Assembly (NCBI GenBank): GCA_913062815.1
Contig: CAJXWZ010000046.1
Span: 1-35,970, forward strand
DNA length: 35,970 nt
Origin: an uncultured Colwellia sp.
Lineage (GTDB): Bacteria > Pseudomonadota > Gammaproteobacteria > Enterobacterales > Alteromonadaceae
Direction: 5' to 3'
A program made the translations under genes and the position numbers. Shown here in pieces: positions 1-8,700 of the stretch. Position 1 is the first letter of the stretch. Each line of letters begins with the position of its first letter. The notes under the pieces were generated by a model. The model searched no databases and was not told the DNA's origin. It saw only the letters and a list, made by a program, of their open reading frames with translations.

Positions 1-216
1 GAAATCTATTTTCTGTTTGTTCATTCTTATCAGAGATTTCTTTTTCGCTATTACGTTTGTTCAATTGTGTTGAGTTCTAACGCTTTTAATGCATTGTCTT
101 TAGTAAGTAGTTCTATTGTTTTTTCTTTTTGTGCCGACTGAAATCTATTTTCTGTTTGTTCATTCTTATCAGAGATTTCTTTTTCGCTATTACGTTTGTT
201 CAATTGTGTTGAGTTC
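1..216. repeat. Exact 77-bp direct repeat (1-77 and 140-216), offset 139 bp
   Basis: Bases 1-77 and 140-216 are identical; after them the sequences diverge. The left copy runs off the window edge, so the repeat may be longer. The offset is 139 bp, which is 3x46+1, so the two copies lie in different frames of the TPR gene and the second copy in gene order meets a TAA at 51-53. The visible length of exactly 77 starting at base 1 equals a common de Bruijn k-mer size, so this may be a contig end at an unresolved tandem repeat. Confidence 0.9.
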
Positions 217-1385
217 AATAAGTTTTGATAGGCGTTTTGATAGTCCTGTTTGCTTGCATATACCTTTGCCAAAACTATTTTAATTTGTTCTTCGGCGATA
301 TCGTTTTTAACTGCTATCGCTTTCTCTAAAGCAATATTGCTAAAGGTCAATGCATTATCAAAATCATCAAGTTGCCAATATGCTCTTGCTAAACCATAAG
401 CCACTTGATGAATTTCATCATCACTTTTAACTTTTTTAGCAGACTCCATGGCTTCAGAATATATTGCGATAGCGTCTTGATAGTTTTGCTGCTCTAAATA
501 AATATTTGCGCTGGCGATCAATTCATCTCTTAAGTGAATATCCTTTCCCGTACTTTTGAGTAGTGTGATTGCTTGTTGTATTGTTTGCTGTGCTTCTTCT
601 AAACGGCCAACTTTACTCAATGTTCGGGCCAACATAACCTTCGCTTTAGCAATATAGAAGGTATTATTGGTTGTTTCGTGAGTCTTTATTGACGTTTCAA
701 AATAGGGAATCGCTTTTTCAAAATTGCCCATCAAGGCATAAATTTCACCTATTTGTGCTTCAGTTGCTGCCGCTTGGCTAAGTTTGTTCCTTTCAATGCT
801 TAAATCTCTTGAGGTAATAAAATACTTAATAGCGCTATCTAGCTCCCCTAATTGAGTATATATAATGGCAATGTTATGAAGCGAAGTTGCTTCGTTTTCG
901 ACTACTTTTCCGAGCTTGGCAAAGTTTAGCGCTTGTTTAAAATAATTAAGTCCTGTACCTGTATCTCCAGTATATAAGGCAACAGCACCAAGAGCTGTTA
1001 CCGCGTTATGTTGTCGTCGGTAATTGTTAGTTTTCCCACCTAGTTCAAGCGCCTTTTTTCCGTGAGTAGAGGCCTTGTCGTAATCACCTTTAGTTATATA
1101 TACCCAAGCAATATTGGTATTCAAATCACTTTCAAGTGTTGAGTCAGGGTGTGTCTCAATGAGGCGCATAGCTAAATCAAAGTAATAGAGGGCAGCATCC
1201 GGGTTATTTTGTTTTTCTTGATAAGTGATATCAGTATAAGCTTTAAGTAATGCAGTGCCGTTAAGTTGCTTATTGGCTTCATCATATTGAGCAATTTTTT
1301 GTTCCAATTTACCTTGCTCTGCTATCACCAGTGGACATTGAAAAAGGAGTAGAAAAGTTAAAATTATTCGATAAGGTCTATACAT
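51..1385 (-). CDS. TPR-repeat periplasmic or sensor protein, probably truncated by a frame-shifting duplication
   Basis: The protein has 444 residues. An N-terminal signal peptide or membrane anchor covers roughly residues 1-23 and is rich in Leu/Phe. About eight tetratricopeptide repeats follow (residues ~40-380), with recurring A-x-Y/F and G-x-x-x-x-A spacing. The C-terminus is charged and helical, with a QKEKTIELLTKDNALKALEL stretch. In related proteins this helix normally leads into a transmembrane segment and a GGDEF or histidine kinase domain; here a TAA at 51-53 ends the frame because a 139-bp repeat shifts it by +1. The same residues found before the stop (NKRNSEKEISDKNEQTENRF) are encoded again after it in the shifted frame. 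The start ATG lies 34 bp downstream of the receiver gene, so the two are probably cotranscribed as a signalling pair. The full domain structure lies outside the window. Confidence 0.75.
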   Translation of the reverse strand: MYRPYRIILTFLLLFQCPLVIAEQGKLEQKIAQYDEANKQLNGTALLKAYTDITYQEKQNNPDAALYYFDLAMRLIETHPDSTLESDLNTNIAWVYITKGDYDKASTHGKKALELGGKTNNYRRQHNAVTALGAVALYTGDTGTGLNYFKQALNFAKLGKVVENEATSLHNIAIIYTQLGELDSAIKYFITSRDLSIERNKLSQAAATEAQIGEIYALMGNFEKAIPYFETSIKTHETTNNTFYIAKAKVMLARTLSKVGRLEEAQQTIQQAITLLKSTGKDIHLRDELIASANIYLEQQNYQDAIAIYSEAMESAKKVKSDDEIHQVAYGLARAYWQLDDFDNALTFSNIALEKAIAVKNDIAEEQIKIVLAKVYASKQDYQNAYQNLLNSTQLNKRNSEKEISDKNEQTENRFQSAQKEKTIELLTKDNALKALELNTIEQT

Positions 1386-1419
1386 TATTTCTTACTCTGA
1401 ACATTGTAGTTAATTACTA

Positions 1420-1788
1420 TCAAAAGATAGCACAACGCTTCATTACTGAATTTATTCTTAATAAAAGCTCTTTTATATTAAATGGTTTAGCAACAAAATC
1501 ATCCACACCTAAAGAGAATAGTTGCAAGACTAAATGTGGTGAATTATTCCCTGTAATCACAATTATTGGTACCTCAGATGTTGAGCGTATTTTCTGACAC
1601 ACTTCAACGCCTGATAGGTACGGAAGTATTAAATCAAGTAATATTAAATCAGGTTTGTTTTGTTCAACGGCTGCAATAGCCAAGTCACCCCGTAGACAAC
1701 TAGATATTAAGAACCCTTTTGCCTCCAACAACAATGTCATAGGGCGTAGTAACTCCATTTCATCTTCAATAATTAATATATGAGGCAT
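1420..1788 (-). CDS. Single-domain response regulator (receiver)
   Basis: This 122-residue protein is one CheY-like receiver domain. The acidic pair E8-D9, phosphoacceptor D52 (in LILLDLILP), T79 and K101 (in AKPF) are all present, so it should accept phosphate. The chain ends shortly after alpha-5 with no DNA-binding or enzymatic output domain. It therefore works through protein contact, or it is an OmpR-type regulator that lost its C-terminus. It is followed after 34 bp by the TPR gene on the same strand. A coding-like remnant ends 13 bp upstream, which suggests the operon was once longer. Confidence 0.85.
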   Translation of the reverse strand: MPHILIIEDEMELLRPMTLLLEAKGFLISSCLRGDLAIAAVEQNKPDLILLDLILPYLSGVEVCQKIRSTSEVPIIVITGNNSPHLVLQLFSLGVDDFVAKPFNIKELLLRINSVMKRCAIF

Positions 1789-1801
1789 ACACTTAAGCTA
1801 G

Positions 1802-1990
1802 TTATTTTACTGTAGCAATCATTTCACCATTCAATTTAGAAACAATTATGAATTTATAATTATCGTTCTTCTCATTCAGTTCACATTTAACCCTTAAAAT
1901 TCCAATACGTAGATTTTCTCTGTCGAATGATGAATTTGATACCGATGGTATTTTTAGCTTATAAGCTTGATTCGGTTTATTTACGCTTGT
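1802..1990 (-). pseudogene. Coding-like remnant upstream of the receiver gene
   Basis: The minus strand is open for 62 codons between an in-frame TAA (1991-1993) and a TAA (1802-1804). The translation looks protein-like (for example RENLRIGILRVKCELNEKN, then KFIIVSKLNGEMIATVK) rather than random. It has no ATG, GTG or TTG near its beginning, and it ends 13 bp before the receiver gene as an operon neighbour would. I read it as the 3' end of a gene whose 5' part was lost near the PEP-CTERM gene promoter. The family is not recognised. The alternative is chance openness. Confidence 0.3.
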
Positions 1991-2062
1991 TTAGTACTTG
2001 TATGAAACAAACAAAATCTTTATTCATTTTCAACAAAATCACTTTATTAGCATAGGAATAAA

Positions 2063-2710
2063 ATGAACATTATAAGATTGTTACCAGCATTAATTGCCAG
2101 CAGTATTTTTTATAGCAGTTTTTCGTTATCAGGGATTATTACTTTTGATACCGTTAATGCGCAAGATGTCCCTGATCAAACTTTTATCTTAGCGGATTAT
2201 CAATTTACCACAATAGGAAGCGCATCTATTAATGATAATAGCTGTGGTACTCCCAGATGTGCTGACAATGGCACTCAGTCTCTAGTTATGAATGTATTAG
2301 ATAGAGAGCTAGGTGGTTTTACCTTGAGTCATCGAGATGCGCTTGCCTTTAACTTGTTAGGGTTTGATGTTGCTGAAACTTTTGGGCAAAATTCACATGC
2401 TTTTCGATGGGCAGAATCACTGCAATTAACCGCAACTAAAATCGATGGTTCCAGTTTTATTCAACTATTTAAACTAGATTGGATTAACGATTCTGACTAT
2501 GGCGATAAAGTTGATTTCGAAAGCTTTTCAGTAGGACATGAATTTAGCAATTTATTGTCAATCAACTTCATCGGTATTGGTGGAGATTGGAATAATGGCT
2601 TCTCTATCGATAATATTAGTGTTGAAACAGTAAGTGTGCCTGAGCCGGCAAGCTTGCTGATATTTTTGTTTGCATTAAGTATTTTAGTGCAGCGAAGAAA
2701 AAAAAGATAA
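2063..2710 (+). CDS. PEP-CTERM sorting domain protein, exported
   Basis: The protein has 215 residues. The N-terminal signal peptide spans about residues 1-33. The middle is a beta-rich domain of unknown fold, with a Cys pair in the segment SCGTPRC. The C-terminus is a canonical PEP-CTERM tripartite signal: a VPEPAS motif, a hydrophobic helix, and a basic tail (QRRKKR). Such proteins are recognised by an exosortase (EpsH/XrtA type), cleaved, and attached or released at the envelope, usually in exopolysaccharide-producing bacteria. No exosortase is in this window. The gene is monocistronic: it has its own upstream region with an AGGA-type ribosome binding site (TAGGAATAAA before the ATG), and a terminator follows. 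Confidence 0.85.
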   Translation: MNIIRLLPALIASSIFYSSFSLSGIITFDTVNAQDVPDQTFILADYQFTTIGSASINDNSCGTPRCADNGTQSLVMNVLDRELGGFTLSHRDALAFNLLGFDVAETFGQNSHAFRWAESLQLTATKIDGSSFIQLFKLDWINDSDYGDKVDFESFSVGHEFSNLLSINFIGIGGDWNNGFSIDNISVETVSVPEPASLLIFLFALSILVQRRKKR

Positions 2711-2758
2711 ATATGATGATTTGTAGTTATCTTGTATTGCTACCTTTTGTTGAAAATA

Positions 2759-2795
2759 ACGATGCTAAGTCTTAAATATGCTTAGCATCGTTTCT
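2759..2795 (+). terminator. Rho-independent terminator after the PEP-CTERM gene
   Basis: An 11-bp perfect stem (ACGATGCTAAG at 2759-2769 pairing with CTTAGCATCGT at 2781-2791) encloses an 11-nt loop and is followed by a T-rich run. Confidence 0.75.
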
Positions 2796-2796
2796 C

Positions 2797-3395
2797 TTAA
2801 CCAAAGTAATGCATTATCTTGAAAAGTATTTTGATGCTATAAAGATTCGTTGATACAGAAGAGATACTATACGGTATAGGCTGAATGACTAAATGGCTAT
2901 CAACGAACTTTTTAGCTATGAGTGTTGGTAACGTTAACATGTAATCAGACACTTTTAATAACTCCTTAGCTGCTTGATAACATTGACAACGAATAGCCAC
3001 AGGCGATTAATACCTTGTTGTAAAAAGGCATAATCTTCAACTACTACACCACTTGCACGATTCGATACAGCGATATGTTTAGCCACTCAATAAATGTCAG
3101 GGGTAATATTATCGGCTTCTTGGTGATTTTTACTTAATAGAATACAAAATGCATCACTAGACAAGTTTAGATACTTTATTGGCGTTTTTAACGCTAGAGT
3201 GATATCTATAGCCACATCGACTTGATTAATAGCCAGCATCCTTGTCATACCTTCACGTACTAATTTACTACAAAATAACTTTGCGTAAGGTGCTTCTGCT
3301 AACAATACTCTTTGTAGCTTGGGGAGAATTAGTGACTCTAGCGCTTCATGAGCTTCTCGTCTTGAACTGAGAAAATATAGTTAACCACAGCAGTA
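2797..3395 (-). pseudogene. LysR-family regulator remnant (effector-binding domain)
   Basis: Read on the minus strand, fragments in several frames together give much of a LysR C-terminal substrate-binding domain. About 3395-3087 encodes a segment containing EALESLILPKLQRVLLAEAP, then the typical NQVDVAIDI and SDAFCILLSKNH. An in-frame TGA follows after DIY at about 3085-3087. The frame then continues with VAKHIAVSNRASGVVVEDYA to about 3000, where it shifts into 2797-3000 (AIRCQCYQAAKELLK, then VIQPIPYSI). The DNA-binding N-terminus is missing. At least one stop and one frameshift mean it cannot make a working regulator. It abuts another relic on the opposite strand. Confidence 0.8.
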
Positions 3396-3396
3396 A

Positions 3397-3603
3397 ACAG
3401 GAAGTGTGATTGTTTATACTTCGGGCGGGCCCATTAGTCTGATTGTCTGTTCTTTATTAGGCTTACCGTTAACAAGGTTTATTGACATCAATTGGACCTT
3501 AGTAAATTGTGGCGTAACGAAGGTGATTACCCGTAGCAGTAGCAAAGAATTAGCACTAGCTACCTTAAATGAACATGATATATTTGAACAAAACCTTGAC
3601 TAA
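3397..3603 (+). pseudogene. Histidine phosphatase C-terminal fragment
   Basis: The roughly 65 codons, readable from a GTG at 3406, match the C-terminal part of the histidine phosphatase (phosphoglycerate mutase-like) superfamily. The visible segments are a TSGGPISLIVCSLLGLP turn-helix segment, where family members carry the second-half catalytic region, then INWTLVNCGVTKV and a LNEHDIFE tail. The N-terminal RHG motif with the catalytic histidine is absent, and an in-frame TAA (3394-3396) closes the frame upstream. The break lies where the LysR relic ends, so one deletion or rearrangement may have fused the two remnants. The next gene on this strand is the SDR gene. Confidence 0.7.
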
Positions 3604-3683
3604 ACATTAATTACCTATACTTAAGCTTAGTATTTGTAATTCAAGGTGAATAATCTTTTTCAAAATAATAAATGGAATACTAT

Positions 3684-4433
3684 ATGACTCGACAAAATAT
3701 CTTAATTACCGGCGCTAGTTCAGGGCTAGGGAAGGGCATGGCCCTGCAATTTGCTACACAAGGTCGTAATTTGGCACTTTGCGCGCGTCGTGTTGAAAAC
3801 CTTGAAACACTAAAAGCTGAATTAGAACAAATAAATCCGAACATTAAGGTGGTGATTAAAGCGCTTGATGTAAATGACCACCCTGCCGTATTTGATGTTT
3901 TTAAACAATTTAAAACAGAATTAGGCAGCTTAGATAGGGTAATTATTAATGCTGGCATGGGTAAAGGTGCTTCAATTGGTACCGGATACTTTCATGCAAA
4001 CAAGCAAACCGCTGAGACCAACTTCATTGCTGCAATTGCTCAGGCTGAAGCTGCAATGGAGATTTTTAGAGAGCAAAATAGTGGTCACCTGGTGACTATT
4101 TCATCTATTAGTGCGGTACGTGGCTTTAGGCGTGCCATGACTGTGTATGCAGCCACTAAAGCGGCGCTAACATCACTGACTGAAGGTATTCGCATTGATG
4201 TGATGAATACGCCAATTAAGGTGAGTTGTATTCACCCTGGTTTTATTCGCAGCGAAATCAATGAAACGGTTGAAAAAGTCCCTTTTATTGTTGACGCTGA
4301 AACGGGCTGTAAAGCATTAGTAAAAGCAATCAATAAAGAAAAGGCGAACAGTTTTGTACCTAATTGGCCATGGTCATTTTTACATTGGTTGTTGCGTATT
4401 GTGCCTGCCAGTATGTTAAGAAAAATGAGCTAA
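3684..4433 (+). CDS. Short-chain dehydrogenase/reductase (SDR)
   Basis: This is a classical SDR of about 249 residues. The NAD(P)-binding glycine motif TGASSGLG lies close to the N-terminus, and the NAG motif and the catalytic Ser (SSIS) and Y-x-x-x-K (YAATK) follow in the expected order. A cluster of Arg residues after the first strand (ALCARR) favours NADP(H). The hydrophobic C-terminus (WPWSFLHWLLRIVP) suggests loose membrane association. An in-frame ATG exists at 3672, but 3684 fits the family start (MTRQNILITGASSG) and has TGGA just upstream. The substrate is unknown. The gene follows the relic zone and has no operon partner. Confidence 0.88.
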   Translation: MTRQNILITGASSGLGKGMALQFATQGRNLALCARRVENLETLKAELEQINPNIKVVIKALDVNDHPAVFDVFKQFKTELGSLDRVIINAGMGKGASIGTGYFHANKQTAETNFIAAIAQAEAAMEIFREQNSGHLVTISSISAVRGFRRAMTVYAATKAALTSLTEGIRIDVMNTPIKVSCIHPGFIRSEINETVEKVPFIVDAETGCKALVKAINKEKANSFVPNWPWSFLHWLLRIVPASMLRKMS

Positions 4434-4670
4434 TTATATTTGTAAAATTAACGAGAATAATATGACTTGTGATTGCCAGTGAAAAGTTGTCATTGAATTA
4501 GCATTGTAAAAACTTGTTTGCACTATCGTTAATATGATTTGACTTTTCTTGGGTGACAAATGACTAAAATGATGCCAAATTGAATTCACTACCAGTTTGT
4601 TTTTCAACGCTTAACACACATAGAGAATAGAACTAGTGAATTATATCGTCTTTGTAACTAAAGGGAATTT

Positions 4671-5777
4671 ATGAAAGAAAACTATCACTGTGTTATTCGC
4701 TCAATAAAGGTCATCACCGTTTTTGTACTCTGTGTAGGTTTAAACGCTTGCGGCGGAGGCTCTGAAGAGTCAGTTGATACTGAGTATACCGGAGTAAAAG
4801 AAAGTATTACCACAACCATAGATACCTACCTTGAAACAAACCAAGACAGTAACTCTGCTGGTGTAAGTGTCATTATTCGAAAAGAAGGTACAGTGGAATA
4901 CCGTGGCAGTCGTGGTATGGCAAATACACTTACTGGCATTCCCATTTCGAGTAGTACCGGTTTTCGTTTAGCTTCGGTCAGCAAACCATTTACTGCTATT
5001 GCGATTATGCAACTTTATGAGCAAGGCTCATTAACACTAGAAAGTAAGTTGGTTGAATATATCCCTGAACTCTCAGCTACGTGGGGAGAAATTACCATTC
5101 ATGATTTGCTCAGTCACCGTTCAGGTATACCCGATTTTCTTAATGATATTTGGAGTGATGAGCGAAATAACGGTTTAACTAATCAAGGTTTAATTAGCTA
5201 TTTTTCCCAAAACAGTGACTTGGAGTTTACTCCTGGATCTAAAGGGGACTATAGCAATTCAGGTTATGTATTATTAGCTGAAATCGTCTCAAGAGTTTCA
5301 GGGGTGTCGTTCTCACAATATATGCAAGCTCATATTTTTGGGCCAGTAGGTATGACTAATAGTTACATCACTAATGAGTTAGTTAACATAAAAGCAGGCG
5401 ATGCCCTTAACTTTGCTGATCGCGATACTTATCACGGTATTAAACTCTATACCTATGGTTCTATGGCACAAGTTAGCTCAGCTGAGGATCTTAATTTATT
5501 TGCCCAAGCATTGTTAAATCATGACATTGTTACTTCAGAAACATTGACGTTAATGCTACAAAACCATAGTGGCATATATAATGTTGGTGGCTATGGTTAT
5601 GGCTTTCAAGTTGGTGATAGCTTTTCGCATACAGGACTTTGGGATAGCTTTAATACCAGCATCACTTTTTACCCCAATAAACACGTTGAGGTGATATTTT
5701 TATCCAATGGCGGTGAGTTAACTGACCAACATATGTCTAATATTCAAAAGCTGGCACGGGAGTTTTATCAGCTTTAA
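4671..5777 (+). CDS. Serine hydrolase lipoprotein, class C beta-lactamase/esterase-like
   Basis: The protein has 368 residues. The signal peptide ends in a lipobox (LNAC, Cys27), so it is predicted to be a lipoprotein. The penicillin-binding-protein/AmpC fold motifs are present in order: S102-V-S-K105 (nucleophile and general base), Y194-S-N196, and H320-T-G322 replacing the usual KTG. HTG in place of KTG is common in esterases and D-peptidases of this superfamily and argues against assuming beta-lactam hydrolysis. The likely role is peptidase or esterase in the periplasm. Its last 4 bases overlap the convergent hybrid kinase gene, and no terminator is visible between them. Confidence 0.85.
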   Translation: MKENYHCVIRSIKVITVFVLCVGLNACGGGSEESVDTEYTGVKESITTTIDTYLETNQDSNSAGVSVIIRKEGTVEYRGSRGMANTLTGIPISSSTGFRLASVSKPFTAIAIMQLYEQGSLTLESKLVEYIPELSATWGEITIHDLLSHRSGIPDFLNDIWSDERNNGLTNQGLISYFSQNSDLEFTPGSKGDYSNSGYVLLAEIVSRVSGVSFSQYMQAHIFGPVGMTNSYITNELVNIKAGDALNFADRDTYHGIKLYTYGSMAQVSSAEDLNLFAQALLNHDIVTSETLTLMLQNHSGIYNVGGYGYGFQVGDSFSHTGLWDSFNTSITFYPNKHVEVIFLSNGGELTDQHMSNIQKLAREFYQL

Positions 5778-8700
5778 TGGTTTGACTCTGAAAGTGGTAT
5801 TTCTGCGGTTAACCAGAGCAATAACTTTTCTATTAAGGCGTCGGGATCTATAGGCTTAGATAAATAATCGTTCATGCCGGCATCGAGGCATTTTTGCCTG
5901 TCGTCGGCCATAGCATTGGCCGTCATGGCAATAATAGGAATAGCTTTATAAAGCTTACTTGCATTGCCAGCGCGAATTTGGCGAGTGGTTTCATAACCAT
6001 CCATTTCAGGCATTTGGCAATCCATAAGTACCACTTCATAGCAATGATGTGATTTTTGTTGCTTCAAAATTGTTAAACACTCTATGCCATTATTCGCTAT
6101 GTCTATATTCATCAAACCATGTTTGTTAAGTATACCTTTAGCAACCATCTGATTAATTCTGTTATCTTCCACCAATAAGACGCGTGTATTTTTAATGGCT
6201 TCAAGTGTGGACTTGCTAGGTGTTTTGTTTTCGTCAGGCAGCAAGGTATTAATGTAGTGACTGGTGACTAGCGGGTCTGCATCGGCCAATATTTCTCCTC
6301 CCTGAGTAACAATTGCTAAGGCACCTAATAAATCTGATGTTGTCGCGGGTTTAGGAAAATAGCCATCAAAACCCAAATTAGCAAAATAGCGCGCATCACC
6401 AACGTGTCCCATTGATGTCATCATAATTAGTTTCAGCTGAGCAAAGCGTTTATCTTGTTTAAGATCTTTACCTAATTTTGCACCGTCCATATCTGGCATT
6501 TGCATGCCTATGAGTGCAACATCAAATGATGTTTTGCCATCTGCATGTGTTTCTTGTTCACAAAGTGATAAGGCTTGCTGACCATTACCGGCTTCTAAAA
6601 CGGTAGCGCCCCAGTGTTCGAATTGTCCTTTTAATACGGCTCTATTGGTTTGGTTATTATCAGCAATCAAAAGTTTTAGGTTTGAGATATCAACTTTAGG
6701 CATTACTAGCTGTGATTTGATACTTTTTTGCAAAACAATAAAGAAACTAAAACAACTACCTTCACCCACTTTACTGCTTACACTAATATTGCCATGCATA
6801 AGATTACAGAGCTTTTTAACTATTGCTAAGCCTAGTCCTGTTCCGCCGAACTTTCGAGTAGTAGAAGAATCTACCTGGCTAAAGGAGTCAAATAAATTAG
6901 GGATTTTCTCGGCAGGAATACCAATGCCGGTGTCAGATATTTTGCAATTTAAACGCCATGAAAACTCATCATTGGCTACTAACTCTGCTTGTACAACAAC
7001 TTCGCCTTCAGGGGTAAATTTGGTCGCATTACTGACGATATTGGTAATGATTTGTCTTAATCGGCTAGGATCTCCCTTCACCAGCGACTCTTCAACTTTG
7101 GTGACATCAAGAATAAGCTCTAAATTCTTAACTTGTACTTGAAGTCCCATCGATTCAGATAGTTCACCGAGCATGCTACGCAAGTTAAAATCAATATTCT
7201 CTAATTCAATTTTACCTGCATCTACTTTGGAAAAATCCAAGATATCATTGATCAAATTAAGTAATGACTTAGCGCTACTCATCGCTATATTGATGCGATG
7301 CTGCTGCTCGTCATTTAAATCTGTATCAAGTATTAAGCCTAACATGCCAAGCACACCATTCATGGGGGTGCGTATTTCGTGACTCATGCTGGCCAAAAAT
7401 TCACTTTTTGCAATAGCAGCTTGCTCTGCTTCTTCAGTTGCTTTGATTAGTTTCCTTTCATTCTTCTTTCTAACGGTAATATCTTGATGAGTGCCTATCA
7501 TGCGTTTGGGTTTACCATCATCAAACCATTCAACTACTTTTCCTGAAGAGAGTACCCACACCCAATGGCCAGCTTTATGCTTCATTCGAACTTCATAACT
7601 GTATTGAGCTGATTTTCCATCCCAATGTTGTTCCAGTAATTCAGCTGAACGTGCTAGATCTTCAGGCATGGTGTAATTAGACCAAGCCTCAATATTGGTC
7701 GGGTATATTTCTGCGAGAGAATAACCGATTATTTCCGCCCATCGCTCGTTAAATTCAACTTCACCAGTTTGAACTTGCCAATCCCAAATACCAGCAGCGG
7801 TACTATCAATAACAAGCTCTAATTGTTCACTACTTTCTTTGAGTTCTAACAAAGCCAACTTTCTTAACTCAGACTCATTATTCAACTTTTCAATTGAGGT
7901 CATGCTGTGACCTAACGACTCAACCATGCTATTAAAATTTCTACCTAAATCGCCAATCTCGTCACTTCCAAGGTCATTAATTTGGTAATCTAATTGCCCT
8001 TGACTGACATTTTTAGTGAAACGATGGAGTTGATCTAAGCGAGATAATAGCGTTTTACCTAGCAGGATATAGAGCAAGATAATCATCACTACAATGCAAA
8101 TAATAGTGATGATTAATATTTGATTTGCTAAGGTATTAACGCCTTTCATTTCCAATTGGCGATCATAAATTAATGAAGCACTTAGCAGGGTATCGCCTGT
8201 GGTTAAACTTTTTTGCGCAGAAAGTTCGTCAGGATTACTTTGATAAAGGGCATTCTCATGATGCAAATTGGCTTGACTAGCATTCGGGTGATATCGCGCA
8301 ATAATGACTGCATTTGTGTCATTTTTTATTACTGCGGCAAGAATAGAGTTTTTGGTAGCTCTAAGTTGATTTACGTCGTGATCAAGTTGTTGACTGACAA
8401 GGTATTGCCAATCAAGGCTGATTATCAATTCACCAATAATCTGCCCTCGTTTAATAATATTGACAGAGAACCATTGAGTAATATCTTTGCTCATGCCCAA
8501 AAGTGACAAATAATCATCTTGACCGAGAGAACTAATGCCCACTTGGTCATCAATAGGTGAAACATAGAGTGGATGCTGCTTGATGTTTTTGAGGAGCAGT
8601 GCCTCGCCGTTGACTTTGTTTTTATTGCCATCGCGAGTACTGCTTGAAAAAATCGTACCATCTATTTCCGTCACAAGAATATAGTTAATAAAGGGGTATA

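Noticed and set aside
4671..5777. Class C beta-lactamase conferring resistance
   Set aside because: The KTG motif is HTG and the overall sequence fits esterase or peptidase relatives equally well; activity on beta-lactams cannot be read from sequence.
6645..7142. A 165-codon plus-strand frame inside the hybrid kinase gene
   Set aside because: Antisense shadow of the kinase; no domain and no ribosome binding site. The same applies to other antisense frames inside the CotH, porin and mscS genes.
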